Positions 46,036-55,600 of a stretch of 64,000 nt of DNA are shown here, in pieces. Source of the stretch: Brucella pseudogrignonensis (GTDB lineage: Bacteria; Pseudomonadota; Alphaproteobacteria; Rhizobiales; Rhizobiaceae); contig NZ_NNRM01000045.1 of the NCBI RefSeq assembly GCF_002252525.1, positions 878 through 64,877 on the forward strand. Reading direction: 5' to 3'. A program made the position numbers and the translations under genes. Numbering within the stretch: the stretch's first letter is position 1; each line of letters starts with the position of its first letter. The notes under the pieces were generated by a model, which was not told the DNA's origin, searched no databases, and was given only the letters and a program-made list of their open reading frames with translations.

Positions 46036-47529
46036 ATGGCTTATTTTCTCACCGCCGACGGAGGCACGGAAAGTATCCGCGCGCGGGTTTACGATTTGTC
46101 GGGCGTATGCCTTGCCAGTGCTGCAGTTCCATATGAAACCAAGTTTTCCAGCGGTGCACGAGCTGAACAAAATCCAGAAGATTGGTGGAGCTCCTTCGTT
46201 CAGGCCGCACGCAAAGCGATATCAGAATCCGCAATTGATCCGGCTGCGATCGAAGCGATAACGCTTGCCACAACAAGCTGCACGGTTGTTGCGCTCGACG
46301 CTGACGGAAAGCCTCTGCGTCCATCGATTATCTGGATGGATGTTCGCGCTAGCTCAGAAGCGGAAGCTGTATTGGCGACGGGCGATCAGGCGCTCAAAGC
46401 CAATGGCGGTGGCCAAGGGCCTGTCTCGGCGGAATGGATGATCCCCAAGGCACTCTGGATTGCACGCAATGAGCCGGAGATTTTCGCGAAGGCCGAAACG
46501 ATCTGCGAGTATCAGGATTTTATGACTTTGCGCCTGACTGGCGAAAAAGCAGCAAGTCTCAACAACGCGTCGCTGCGCTGGCATTATTCGACTGATCGTG
46601 GCGGGTTCCCCACGACGATGCTGCAAAAACTGGGGCTTGAAACCTTATTGCATAAATGGCCATCGCGCGTGGTCGCGCCGGGCGAGGTAGTCGGTACGCT
46701 TTGTACGTCCGCCGCCTCCGAACTTGGTCTCAGCCAGACGGTGAAACTGGTTCAGGGTGGGGCTGATGCACTGATTGGCATGATCGGCCTTGGTGTTGCC
46801 AAACCCGGTCAACTTGCTCTGATAACCGGGTCGTCGCATCTGCAGTTTGGTGTTTCGGACAAACCACTCCATGCCCCCGGCATTTGGGGGAGTTACCCGG
46901 ATATGCTCTATCCGGGGCGCTACGTGATTGAAGGTGGCCAAACATCAACCGGTTCGATTATCGCATGGCTGGGCCGCATGATGAACGGTACAATGGATAT
47001 GGAAGCATTGAACCGTAAGGCTGCGGCTCTTGAGCCGGGGGCGGACGGACTTCTGGTGCAAGACCATTTTCAGGGCAATCGCACGCCTTATACTGATGCC
47101 CTGTCGCGTGGGGCAATTGTCGGTCTGACACTTGCACATGAGCCGCATCATATTTTCCGGGCAATCATGGAAGGCATCAGTTTTGGTACTCGCGCAATTC
47201 TCGATGCCATGGGAGATGCTGGTTATCGCGGACAGGAAATCACCGTTGGCGGCGGAGCAAGTGCCTCTCCGCTCTGGTTGCAGATACATGCTGATACGGC
47301 TGGCTTGCCTGTTTGTGTGCCGCAGTCACGCGATGCGCCATCGGTGGGAGCTGCGGTTTTGGCGGCCCATGGTGCGGGATATTTCGCCACTATCGATGAC
47401 GGAATCGCCGCGATGGTGAAGCCCGGAACGCGTATAGAACCGCGTCCGCGCGAAGCAGCGATCTATAACGAGATTTACCAGCAGTATCGCGCTTTGTACC
47501 CGGCGCTGAAATCTGTTCACGCGGCCTGA
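46036..47529 (+). CDS. FGGY-family carbohydrate kinase
   Basis: A 497-residue kinase of the xylulokinase/ribulokinase/glycerol kinase superfamily. Domain I starts LTADGGTESIRARVYDLSG, and IIWMDVRASSEAEAVL carries the conserved MDxRA. Domain II has ITGSSHLQFGV and EGGQTSTGSII, and the ATP-site motif is VGGGASASPLWLQIHADTAG. A GGGAGG site precedes the ATG at 46036. XylB can phosphorylate 1-deoxy-D-xylulose, so a deoxy-pentulose is chemically possible as a substrate. Its product is probably the signal for the SorC regulator. Confidence 0.85.
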   Translation: MAYFLTADGGTESIRARVYDLSGVCLASAAVPYETKFSSGARAEQNPEDWWSSFVQAARKAISESAIDPAAIEAITLATTSCTVVALDADGKPLRPSIIWMDVRASSEAEAVLATGDQALKANGGGQGPVSAEWMIPKALWIARNEPEIFAKAETICEYQDFMTLRLTGEKAASLNNASLRWHYSTDRGGFPTTMLQKLGLETLLHKWPSRVVAPGEVVGTLCTSAASELGLSQTVKLVQGGADALIGMIGLGVAKPGQLALITGSSHLQFGVSDKPLHAPGIWGSYPDMLYPGRYVIEGGQTSTGSIIAWLGRMMNGTMDMEALNRKAAALEPGADGLLVQDHFQGNRTPYTDALSRGAIVGLTLAHEPHHIFRAIMEGISFGTRAILDAMGDAGYRGQEITVGGGASASPLWLQIHADTAGLPVCVPQSRDAPSVGAAVLAAHGAGYFATIDDGIAAMVKPGTRIEPRPREAAIYNEIYQQYRALYPALKSVHAA

Positions 47530-47549
47530 AATCAATTGGGGAGAGACCA

Positions 47550-48320
47550 TTGCTCAGGGATTTCGAACTTACAGATAAGCTTGCAGTCATTACCGGTGGA
47601 GCCAAAGGCATAGGCCGCGCTATTGCGCAGTTGTTCGTTGAAGCGGGAGCAACTGTTATCATAACCGATCGTGATGAAGCGGCAGGTAAGGCGGCTGTTG
47701 CAGAGCTCAACACGTTAAGAGCTGCCTCGGCTAGTCTTTATATCCTTGATGTAACGGACAAGGATGCAGTCGAACGCACTGCAGAAGCTATTTCCCGCCA
47801 AAATGGTTGTCCGCATATATTGGTGAATAATGCGGGCATCGTCAAAAATGCCCCGGTCGCCGAAACTGCGGAAGCTGACTGGCGAGCCGTAATCGATGTC
47901 AATTTAAATGGCGTATTCTTCTGTGCGCAGGCGTTCGGAAAGCGTATGGCTGCAGCCGGCCGTGGTGCGATCGTCAATATTTCATCCATGTGCGGTGAGA
48001 TCGTTGTCTATCCGCAGCCGCAGGTCGCGTATAATGCTGCTAAGGCAGGTGTTAATCTCATCACCAAATCGCTTGCAGTCGAATGGGCAAAGCATGGCGT
48101 GCGCGCAAACGCGGTCGCGCCCGGCTATACGGCGACTGAGCTCACTCTTGCAGGTTGCAGCAACGAAGAGTGGTTTTCGAAATGGCTTGCCATGACACCC
48201 CAGGGACGGCTCGGCGAACCGCGTGAAATCGCAAATGCTGTTCTGTTTCTCGCATCCGATGCGGCGAGCTTCGTAACCGGCACGGTGTTGACCGTTGATG
48301 GCGGCTATACTGCCCTTTAA
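47550..48320 (+). CDS. Short-chain dehydrogenase/reductase 1
   Basis: A 256-residue SDR. Cofactor motif GGAKGIGRAIAQ at about residues 16-27, NNAG at about 91, catalytic Ser in NISSM and YNAAK (Tyr-xxx-Lys) at about 160, and the C-terminal GTVLTVDGGYTAL. The start is TTG at 47550 with GGGGAGAG upstream. It probably oxidises the imported polyol, or reduces an intermediate, with NAD(P). It lies 20 bases after the kinase. Confidence 0.88.
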   Translation: MLRDFELTDKLAVITGGAKGIGRAIAQLFVEAGATVIITDRDEAAGKAAVAELNTLRAASASLYILDVTDKDAVERTAEAISRQNGCPHILVNNAGIVKNAPVAETAEADWRAVIDVNLNGVFFCAQAFGKRMAAAGRGAIVNISSMCGEIVVYPQPQVAYNAAKAGVNLITKSLAVEWAKHGVRANAVAPGYTATELTLAGCSNEEWFSKWLAMTPQGRLGEPREIANAVLFLASDAASFVTGTVLTVDGGYTAL

Positions 48321-48335
48321 TTTCTGGAGGATGAA

Positions 48336-49091
48336 ATGACCGAACAGGCAAAAATAGCACTGGTTACAGGTGCCAGTCGTGGAATTGGACGTGCGATCGC
48401 TGTTGGTATGGCCAAACGCGGTTTTGATATAGCCATCAACGATATTGAACGTCAGAAAGATGCAATGCAGGACGTTGCAAAAGAAATAGAAGCGAGTGGT
48501 CGCCGCGTCTTAACTGTCTATGCCGATGTTAGTAATAAAACCGACGTTGAAACCATGGTTCAGAAGACGGTTGAAAAGTTTGGCCGCATCGATGCTGTCG
48601 TGAACAATGCAGGTATCCTGATTGCAAGCGACGTCGAACATCTTAAAGAAGAACATTGGGACAGCGTTCTTGATGTGAATGCCAAGGGCACATTTCTGGT
48701 TGTTCAGGCCGTGTTACCATTTATGAAGAAACAGAATTACGGTCGTATCGTGAATATCGCATCGATTGGCGGCAAGCATGGCGCGCCGGAACAAGCACAT
48801 TATTCTGCCTCAAAGGCTGCTGTTATGGGTTTCACGCGCGTATTGGCGCAAGAGGTTGGAACGTTCGGTATCACTGCAAATTGCATTTGCCCCGGCATAA
48901 TACTCACCGATATGGGCCGCGTTAATCTAGACGATATTGCGGTGCGCGAGACATGGCAGGAAAAAACAGCCATGCGACGGATCGGTGATCCTGAAGATGT
49001 AGTAGGGCCGGTTGCATTTCTCGCTTCGGATGATGCAGCTTTTGTTACCGGGCAAAGCCTGAATGTCGATGGCGGTATCGTGCTGAGCTAG
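48336..49091 (+). CDS. Short-chain dehydrogenase/reductase 2
   Basis: A 251-residue SDR. TGASRGIGRAIAVGMAK cofactor motif near the N-terminus, NNAGILIASDVEHL at about residue 89, NIASIGGKHGA and YSASKAA (Tyr-xxx-Lys) at about 155-160, and SLNVDGGIVLS at the end. ATG at 48336 with GGAGG upstream. It is the last gene of the operon, 15 bases after SDR 1. The two SDRs are only moderately alike, so they may act on different hydroxyl groups or directions. Confidence 0.88.
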   Translation: MTEQAKIALVTGASRGIGRAIAVGMAKRGFDIAINDIERQKDAMQDVAKEIEASGRRVLTVYADVSNKTDVETMVQKTVEKFGRIDAVVNNAGILIASDVEHLKEEHWDSVLDVNAKGTFLVVQAVLPFMKKQNYGRIVNIASIGGKHGAPEQAHYSASKAAVMGFTRVLAQEVGTFGITANCICPGIILTDMGRVNLDDIAVRETWQEKTAMRRIGDPEDVVGPVAFLASDDAAFVTGQSLNVDGGIVLS

Positions 49092-49137
49092 CAGCGCTGC
49101 TGAAAACACCGATTAATTGCTGTCTGTGTGTTGGCGC

Positions 49138-50001
49138 TTAGCGAATAATGTTTGGCGGCGATATTTTACGCAAAGACTCAATTATATCGGGGCGCTGCTC
49201 TGCAACGGTTGCGACAATTGCTTCGGAAAGAGCGAAAATTGCCGAAGGCGAATTCGGCAAAAAGTCGCTTGTCGCGGTAGCATAAAGCACGACATCTGCC
49301 AAAGATGCGAGTGGCGATGTCGGGCTGTCCGTTAAAACCAATATCTTTGCATGTTTGGCGCGCGCAGCTTTTGTAAGCTCCAACGTGCTCTGAGAATATC
49401 TAGGAATGGATATGGCGATCACCACATCGTTCTTACTTATGGAGTTGATGATATTGCTTGAATAAGAGCTGGCACCGCGTAGCAGTGCGTTGGTGACGCT
49501 TTTTTCAGTATAAAGCGCCAACCCCTCTTCGAGATATGCGGCGGCGTAGTGACTGGCTCCGGTTCCAAGAATAATAATTCGTTGGGCCTGGAGTATGGAC
49601 TGGATAAATTCGTCAGATGAGGTCTGATCAATATTTGATATGGTATCCTGCAGCTTTTCAACACTATCGATAAGCTGGCGGTGCAACGTCGATGTTTTAC
49701 CAAGAGAGCCGAGATCATTTCCTTGAGAGTTGTGTTTATTGCCCGGAACTGCCTGGAAATCAGAAACGATCTTTTCTCGGAATTCACTGAAACCGCCATA
49801 GCCAGCTGTTCTGACGAAACGCGTAATTGTGGCTGTTGAGCTGCCGCTAGCCTCAGCCACACCTTCAATTGACATGGCGACTACATCCAGAGGTCGCGTC
49901 AACACAAAATCCGCGATCTTCTGATGCGACTTGCTGAGAGACGGATAAACCTCTGCTATTCGCTGCGCAAATTCGGACTTGGGACTCAAAGTGTTGGCCA
50001 T
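49138..50001 (-). CDS. RpiR/MurR-family regulator with SIS domain
   Basis: A 287-residue RpiR-type regulator: an N-terminal helix-turn-helix (SKSHQKIADFVLTRPLDVVA to SGSSTATITRFVRTAGYGGF, residues 20-62) and a sugar-isomerase (SIS) domain from about residue 120 (IIILGTGASHYAA). It ends PPNIIR. I prefer the ATG at 50001 (MANTLSPK), 9 bases after GGCGGA; the frame extends 12 codons further. It is divergent from the peptide importer and probably regulates it. SIS domains usually bind phosphosugars, which is unusual for a peptide operon. Confidence 0.8.
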   Translation of the reverse strand: MANTLSPKSEFAQRIAEVYPSLSKSHQKIADFVLTRPLDVVAMSIEGVAEASGSSTATITRFVRTAGYGGFSEFREKIVSDFQAVPGNKHNSQGNDLGSLGKTSTLHRQLIDSVEKLQDTISNIDQTSSDEFIQSILQAQRIIILGTGASHYAAAYLEEGLALYTEKSVTNALLRGASSYSSNIINSISKNDVVIAISIPRYSQSTLELTKAARAKHAKILVLTDSPTSPLASLADVVLYATATSDFLPNSPSAIFALSEAIVATVAEQRPDIIESLRKISPPNIIR

Positions 50002-50029
50002 CGATAATTTCCGCCGTTGACGTCTAGAA

Positions 50030-50056
50030 ATTTTCATATAATCTAAAAATGAAAAT
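50030..50056. promoter_or_regulatory. RpiR-type operator: 8-bp inverted repeat
   Basis: ATTTTCAT (50030-50037) and ATGAAAAT (50049-50056) form a perfect 8-bp inverted repeat with an 11-base spacer in the 99-base gap between the RpiR gene and the peptide-importer SBP. RpiR regulators often bind AT-rich dyads with TTTTC/GAAAA arms. It is the only symmetric element in this divergent promoter. Confidence 0.55.
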
Positions 50057-50100
50057 AATCACATCAAAAAGATGTTTACTCCAAGGGAACGAATATAATT

Positions 50101-51711
50101 ATGTACAAAACGCTCTTGATAGCTAGCCTTTTTGCGACCACGGTTTTAGGCGGCGCTGCAACTGCTCAGACCCTTAAAGTCGCGCTTTCATCAGAAGCGA
50201 CCGCTGTTGATCCGCATTACCATGATCTCACCCCGAATAATGCGCTCGCTGCGCATATTTTTGATAGCCTGACGCGTCAGGATGAGAAGCAGAAATTGCA
50301 CCCGGCTCTGGCTGAATCCTGGGAGAATGATGGAAAAAACAAGTGGACCTTCAAGCTGCGTGAAGGTGTTACCTTCTCCGATGGAACGCCATTTACTGCC
50401 GATGATGTTGTTTTTACCTTTTGTCGGACACTAAAGAACGAAACCGCTGTTTCAGGTTCATTTGCTGATATCACGGCGAATTTCGAATCTGTAGAAGCAC
50501 CTGATGCCAAAACTCTGATTATTACGACAAAGGTTCCTGAGCCGCTGCTTGCGACCTTCATGGGCACAGTGGGTATTTTAAGTTCTTCGATTGTTGACCA
50601 TGGCAAGATCACATTCGACCCAGCCAACAATTGCGGTGTTACCAGTGCCTGGCCTGTTGTTGGTGATTTCAACGATGGCAAAAAGACGATCGGAACCGGG
50701 CCTTATAAGCTCAAGAATTATGTTAAAGGTTCTGCGATCGAGCTTGAACGCAATGACAAATATTGGGGCGAAAAGGAGCCATGGGAAAGTGTTCGATTCG
50801 TTCCTGTTCCTAATGCTGGAACGCGATTGGCTGGCCTGCTTGCCGGCGATTATGATCTTGTCGAAAACCCGGCAGCGCGTGATTTGACGCGTATCAAGGA
50901 TGATAAGCGCTTCGTTGCAGAAGTTACCCCGACCACCCGCGTAATCTATTACCAGCTTGATGTTGGTCGTGCGCAAAGCCCTTTTGTGAAATCTGCCGAC
51001 GGAAAAAATCCTTTGCAGGATGTGCGTGTGCGTGAAGCCATGTCGCTTGCAATTGACCGCAAAGCGATCATCGCCCGCCTGATGGACGGCGCCGCAGAAC
51101 AGGCAAACGAATTCCTGCCAAAGGGCATGTTCGGCACATTGCTAGATGCGCCCGAACTTCGTTACGATCCAGCTGCTGCGAAAAAGCTGCTTGCCGAAGC
51201 GGGTTATCCGGACGGGTTCCAACTAACTATTTCAACGACCAATGATCGTTACATCAATGACAGCCAGATCACACAAGCCGTTGCACAATATCTGACCCAG
51301 ATCGGCATTAAAACCGATGTGGACGCGATGACACGCGCGCTCTATTTCCCACGTCGTTCAAAGAAAGAACTTAGCGTTGCGATCGGTGGGTGGGCGTCGA
51401 CCAGCGGCGAAGCATCATCATTCCTGCGTCAGTGGCCTGCATCTCCAAATGAAGCGGGTACAATGGGTGGCTCCAACTATGGTGATTACAAAAACCCTGC
51501 TTTCGACAAGCTGATTTATGAAGCTGTGGAAACAATGGATGACGACAAGCGCTCATCATTGTTGCAGCAGGCAACCACCGAAGTGCTTAAGGATTATGCT
51601 TTCATTCCACTGCACTTTGAAAGTGGCATCTGGGCACATAAAGCGGACATCAGCTTTACCGGTCGGTCTGACCAGTTCACGCTCGCAATGTCCGCAAAGC
51701 CAGCGAAGTAA
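50101..51711 (+). CDS. Peptide/nickel-type solute-binding protein
   Basis: A 536-residue family 5 SBP (DppA/OppA type). The signal peptide is about residues 1-22 (GGAATAQ). Hallmarks are PHYHDLTPNNALAAHIFDSL near the start, KWTFKLREGVTFSDGTPFTADDVVF and the VREAMSLAIDRKAII segment at about residue 310. It is the first gene of the operon opposite RpiR. It captures a peptide-like ligand for the two permeases and two ATPases that follow. Confidence 0.88.
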   Translation: MYKTLLIASLFATTVLGGAATAQTLKVALSSEATAVDPHYHDLTPNNALAAHIFDSLTRQDEKQKLHPALAESWENDGKNKWTFKLREGVTFSDGTPFTADDVVFTFCRTLKNETAVSGSFADITANFESVEAPDAKTLIITTKVPEPLLATFMGTVGILSSSIVDHGKITFDPANNCGVTSAWPVVGDFNDGKKTIGTGPYKLKNYVKGSAIELERNDKYWGEKEPWESVRFVPVPNAGTRLAGLLAGDYDLVENPAARDLTRIKDDKRFVAEVTPTTRVIYYQLDVGRAQSPFVKSADGKNPLQDVRVREAMSLAIDRKAIIARLMDGAAEQANEFLPKGMFGTLLDAPELRYDPAAAKKLLAEAGYPDGFQLTISTTNDRYINDSQITQAVAQYLTQIGIKTDVDAMTRALYFPRRSKKELSVAIGGWASTSGEASSFLRQWPASPNEAGTMGGSNYGDYKNPAFDKLIYEAVETMDDDKRSSLLQQATTEVLKDYAFIPLHFESGIWAHKADISFTGRSDQFTLAMSAKPAK

Positions 51712-51745
51712 ATCTCTTCGTTAAGCATCATTCGGGTAAAATGTG

Positions 51746-52723
51746 ATGACTGCATATGCTTTGCAGCGCTTGATCCAAAGCGCTCTGGTGCTGCTCGCCG
51801 TTTCGGTTGCCGTTTTCTTTGCCATCTATGGCATTGGGGATCCGATTGAGCTGCTTGTTCCACCGCAGGTCAGCGCCGCCGAAAGGCTGGCGCTGGTCAA
51901 AAGACTGGGGCTCGATTTGCCCGTCTGGCAGCAATATTTCACTTTCCTGGGCAATGCCTTGAGGGGTGATCTGGGTACATCCTTTGTGCATGGTGTGCCG
52001 GTTGTATCGCTAATCCTGGGTCGGCTTCCTGCTACCTTGGAGCTGGTGCTCCTGTCTATGACCTGTGCGACAATCGTCAGCGTCCCTCTTGGTCTATATG
52101 CGGGTCTCAATACAGAAAGTCGTTTCTCGCGCATTGTTATGGCTGGAACGGTCATCGGTTTTTCTCTTCCCAGTTTCTGGAAGGGAATGATGCTCATCCT
52201 GTTGTTCAGCGTGGTTCTTGGCTGGCTTCCGACTGCTGGACGAGGCGAGACTGTTGATATTCTGGGGTTCCATACCAGCCTGTTTACCCTTGATGGCTTG
52301 CGCCATCTCATTTTGCCAACGCTTAACCTCGCTATTCCAACATCAGCTCTGCTGGTGCGCCTTGTTGCAGCTGGAACTGCAGAAGCGACAACCCAGGACT
52401 ATGTCAAATTCGCCCGTGCCAAGGGAGTGCGCCGTAAGCGCATCGTCTTCCGACATATCATGCGCAATATTCTCATTCCTGTCGTGACCGTTGCAGGCAT
52501 TGAGTTTGGTAGTCTGGTGGCTTTCTCCACCATAACTGAAACCGTATTCTCGTGGCCGGGGATGGGCAAACTCCTAATCGATAGTATCTACCAACTCGAT
52601 CGTCCCGTTGTCGTAGCTTACGTCATGCTCGCAACGTTGCTCTTTGTCGGCGTCAACTTCCTCGTGGACGTTCTATATGCGGCACTTGATCCGAGGGTGA
52701 AGCTTTCGGGAGAGATGGTATGA
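51746..52723 (+). CDS. Peptide ABC transporter, permease 1 (DppB type)
   Basis: A 325-residue DppB/OppB-type permease with six membrane segments; the EAA loop reads TQDYVKFARAKGVRRKRIVF, followed by HIMRNILIPVVTVAGI. The ATG at 51746 follows an in-frame GTG at 51743; both are possible starts. It overlaps permease 2 by 4 bases (ATGA). Confidence 0.88.
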   Translation: MTAYALQRLIQSALVLLAVSVAVFFAIYGIGDPIELLVPPQVSAAERLALVKRLGLDLPVWQQYFTFLGNALRGDLGTSFVHGVPVVSLILGRLPATLELVLLSMTCATIVSVPLGLYAGLNTESRFSRIVMAGTVIGFSLPSFWKGMMLILLFSVVLGWLPTAGRGETVDILGFHTSLFTLDGLRHLILPTLNLAIPTSALLVRLVAAGTAEATTQDYVKFARAKGVRRKRIVFRHIMRNILIPVVTVAGIEFGSLVAFSTITETVFSWPGMGKLLIDSIYQLDRPVVVAYVMLATLLFVGVNFLVDVLYAALDPRVKLSGEMV

Positions 52724-53622
52724 CGAAACCGAACGTTCCCCATTTTGCCAATACACCTTTGCGTAAGCAGGTGCTCAAGCGCATCCGCAATAAGCCAACT
52801 ATGCGTGGGGCAGCTATTCTGCTTGCATGTCTCGTTATCCTTGCGATTTTGGCGCCGTTCATCACCGTTCAGAACCCCTATGATCTTTCTTCCTTGAGTG
52901 TGATGGATAATCGCCTCCCACCTGGTTCATCCAGCATGACCGGTATGACCTACTGGCTTGGTACGGATGCGCAAGGGCGCGATATGGTCAGTGCAATTCT
53001 CTATGGTCTACGCACAAGTTTGCTGGTCGGGTTATTGTCCACTCTGGGGGCGATGATTATTGGTGTGACTGCTGGATTGTTTGCAGCCCAGATTGGTGGC
53101 TTCGTCGACACGATCATCATGCGCTTTGTCGATTTCATGCTTGGCTTTCCCTCGATCCTTGTCGCGCTTGTACTTCTGGCTTCAGTGGGGCGCGGAATAG
53201 ATAAGGTGATTTTCGCCATTATCGTGGTTCAATGGGCGCAATATGCGCGCTTAATGCGCGCCTCCGCCATGGTCGAACGGCGCAAGGAATATATTGAGGC
53301 TGCTGTCAATTTCGGGTTGCCTACACGCCATATCATGTTGGCGCACCTCCTGCCGAACTCGGTCGGGTCTGTTCTTGTCATGTCCACAATCAGTATTGCA
53401 GGTGCCATAACATTAGAGGCCACCCTGTCATTTTTAGGTGTTGGTGTCCCCGTAACCCAGCCTTCACTTGGACTTTTGATTGCCAATGGCTTCGAGTATC
53501 TGCTGTCCGGTGAATACTGGATTGCAGTGTTCCCCGGTATCGCCCTGGTCCTTCTGATTATTTCGCTGAACTTCGTGGGCGATCGTGTTCGCCGCAGCTT
53601 CAATGTGAGGGCCAACGCATGA
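52720..53622 (+). CDS. Peptide ABC transporter, permease 2 (DppC type)
   Basis: A 300-residue DppC/OppC-type permease. The typical periplasmic LGTDAQGRDMVSAILYGLR segment is at about residue 85, and the EAA loop is RKEYIEAAVNFGLPTRHI. ATGA overlap at both ends (52720 with permease 1; 53619 with the ATPase), so the genes are translationally coupled. Confidence 0.88.
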   Translation: MTKPNVPHFANTPLRKQVLKRIRNKPTMRGAAILLACLVILAILAPFITVQNPYDLSSLSVMDNRLPPGSSSMTGMTYWLGTDAQGRDMVSAILYGLRTSLLVGLLSTLGAMIIGVTAGLFAAQIGGFVDTIIMRFVDFMLGFPSILVALVLLASVGRGIDKVIFAIIVVQWAQYARLMRASAMVERRKEYIEAAVNFGLPTRHIMLAHLLPNSVGSVLVMSTISIAGAITLEATLSFLGVGVPVTQPSLGLLIANGFEYLLSGEYWIAVFPGIALVLLIISLNFVGDRVRRSFNVRANA

Positions 53623-54599
53623 CAGCGCTTCTTGATATTCAGGGGCTGCGGACTGTCTTTCATTTGCTCGGCGGTGCCTGGTCTGCAGTTGACGGAATTG
53701 ATCTCAAAGTGGAGCGTGGCGAGATCTTATGCCTGGTGGGTGAGTCAGGTTCCGGAAAGTCCGTTACAGGCTTTTCCATCGTTCAACTGATCGATGCCCC
53801 CGGCGAGATTGTCGAAGGTAAGATACTCTTCAATGGATCCGATCTTCGTATGGTTTCGGACGAAGAATTGCGTTCGCTGCGCGGCGACCGCATTGCCATG
53901 ATCTTTCAAGATCCGCTTTCCACGCTCAACCCTGTTCTTACTGTCGGAGAACAGATGCTTGAGGCAATTTTCGAGCATCGCAATTGTAGTCGTGAAAAAG
54001 CGCGCATAGAAGCGATGGATGCTCTGACAAGAGTTGGCATTTCTTCACCAGAAGCGCGGCTCAAACAATATCCGCATGAGTTTTCAGGCGGGATGCGTCA
54101 GCGCGTGGCGATTGCCATAGCCTTGCTTAATAGCCCTGACCTTATCATTGCCGATGAGCCAACTACCGCATTGGACGTCACCATACAAAGTCAGATCCTT
54201 TATGAGGTTCAGAAGCTTGCGCGCCAAACAGGAACAGCAGTCTTGTGGATTACGCACGATCTGGCTGTCGTCGCCGAGTTGGCTGATCGCGTTGCGGTCA
54301 TGTATGCGGGGCAGATTGTTGAGAGCGGTTCGGTGGATGATGTGCTCGATAATCCCATGCATCCCTACACACTTGGCCTGTTGAGTTCTTCAACCGGCAT
54401 GGTTCAGCCGGGCGAGCGCCTTCACCAAATCAATGGAAATGCACCCCGGATTGATGCACGACCATCGGGATGTCCGTTTAGAACGCGTTGTGATCGCGTT
54501 ATCGACGTTTGCACAACGATTTATCCGGAAAAGCAGCATCTAAGTGATCATAGCTTCCGTTGCCACAACCCGGTTGCGACCCTGGAGGTAATCTCGTGA
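53619..54599 (+). CDS. Peptide ABC transporter, ATP-binding subunit 1 (DppD type)
   Basis: A 326-residue DppD/OppD-type ATPase. Walker [14 protein letters not shown], signature [15 protein letters not shown], Walker [15 protein letters not shown], switch His [10 protein letters not shown]. The C-terminal Cys-rich extension [15 protein letters not shown] (about residues 286-300) resembles the iron-sulfur-like cap of OppD/DppD. Overlaps both neighbours by 4 bases. Confidence 0.88.
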   Translation: MTALLDIQGLRTVFHLLGGAWSAVDGIDLKVERGEILCLVGESGSGKSVTGFSIVQLIDAPGEIVEGKILFNGSDLRMVSDEELRSLRGDRIAMIFQDPLSTLNPVLTVGEQMLEAIFEHRNCSREKARIEAMDALTRVGISSPEARLKQYPHEFSGGMRQRVAIAIALLNSPDLIIADEPTTALDVTIQSQILYEVQKLARQTGTAVLWITHDLAVVAELADRVAVMYAGQIVESGSVDDVLDNPMHPYTLGLLSSSTGMVQPGERLHQINGNAPRIDARPSGCPFRTRCDRVIDVCTTIYPEKQHLSDHSFRCHNPVATLEVIS

Positions 54600-55600
54600 G
54601 CGACATTCTGTTCGAGATGAAGGGTGTGCGTAAATATTTTGAATCCAGAGCAACGACTGCGGAAAGACTACTCAGTCTTGCCGGTAAAAAGCAGCCAAAT
54701 CGGCTTTTGCGTGCTGTTGATGGTGTTGATCTCAGTGTCCGGCAAGGTGAGGTTCTTGGGCTGGTAGGAGAATCTGGTTGCGGTAAGTCTACGTTGGCGC
54801 GCATGGCGACCGGCATCCATAAGCCGACTGCTGGCAACGTCATTTACAGGGACAAAAACGTCGCCGACTTACGGAACCGGGAAAAGCTCGACTTCCTGCT
54901 TAAAGTGCAGATGATTTTTCAGGACCCATTCGCATCGCTTGATCCAAGAATGAAGGTTCATGAGATTGTTGCAGAAGCGCTGAAGGTTCACAAACTAGCG
55001 CCAAAAAACCAGATATCTGGAATGGTAGACCGCGCACTGGAAGAGGTCGGTCTTGATATCGCTTATCGCGAACGCTATCCGCATCAATTTTCCGGTGGTC
55101 AGCGACAGCGTATCGGCATTGCGCGTGCGCTCGCTGTCAAACCGGATTTTCTTGTTTGCGATGAGCCTGTTTCTGCGCTCGACGTTTCTATCCAGGCGCA
55201 GGTCATCAACCTATTTATGGATCTGCGTGACCGATACGGCCTGACATATCTTTTTGTCAGTCATGATCTGGGTGTGGTTCGTCACATAAGCGACCGTATT
55301 GCGATCATGTATCTTGGCCGAATTGTTGAGATCGGCTCAGCCGCTGACATTTTTGCCAATCCAGCACATCCCTATAGCGCCGCGTTGTTGAATGCTAGCC
55401 CGTCTGTCAAACGGCGTAAGCGCAATTTTGAGCCGCTGAAGGGTGATTTACCTTCTCCACTTGCACCACCCAGCGGCTGTCCTTTCCACCCGCGCTGCGC
55501 ACAGGCCATGTCCGTGTGCCGTGACCATCGTCCCGAGCTTAAAGAAGTCACCTCTCGTCAAAGTGTGGCGTGCCATTTGCATAATCTGGAGTTTCAATGA
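54596..55600 (+). CDS. Peptide ABC transporter, ATP-binding subunit 2 (DppF type)
   Basis: A 334-residue DppF/OppF-type ATPase. Walker [14 protein letters not shown], signature [15 protein letters not shown], Walker [15 protein letters not shown], switch His in [11 protein letters not shown]-terminal cap [15 protein letters not shown]. The start is GTG at 54596 with GGAGG 8 bases upstream, overlapping the stop of the previous gene. Overlaps the hydrolase gene by 4 bases. Confidence 0.88.
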   Translation: MSDILFEMKGVRKYFESRATTAERLLSLAGKKQPNRLLRAVDGVDLSVRQGEVLGLVGESGCGKSTLARMATGIHKPTAGNVIYRDKNVADLRNREKLDFLLKVQMIFQDPFASLDPRMKVHEIVAEALKVHKLAPKNQISGMVDRALEEVGLDIAYRERYPHQFSGGQRQRIGIARALAVKPDFLVCDEPVSALDVSIQAQVINLFMDLRDRYGLTYLFVSHDLGVVRHISDRIAIMYLGRIVEIGSAADIFANPAHPYSAALLNASPSVKRRKRNFEPLKGDLPSPLAPPSGCPFHPRCAQAMSVCRDHRPELKEVTSRQSVACHLHNLEFQ

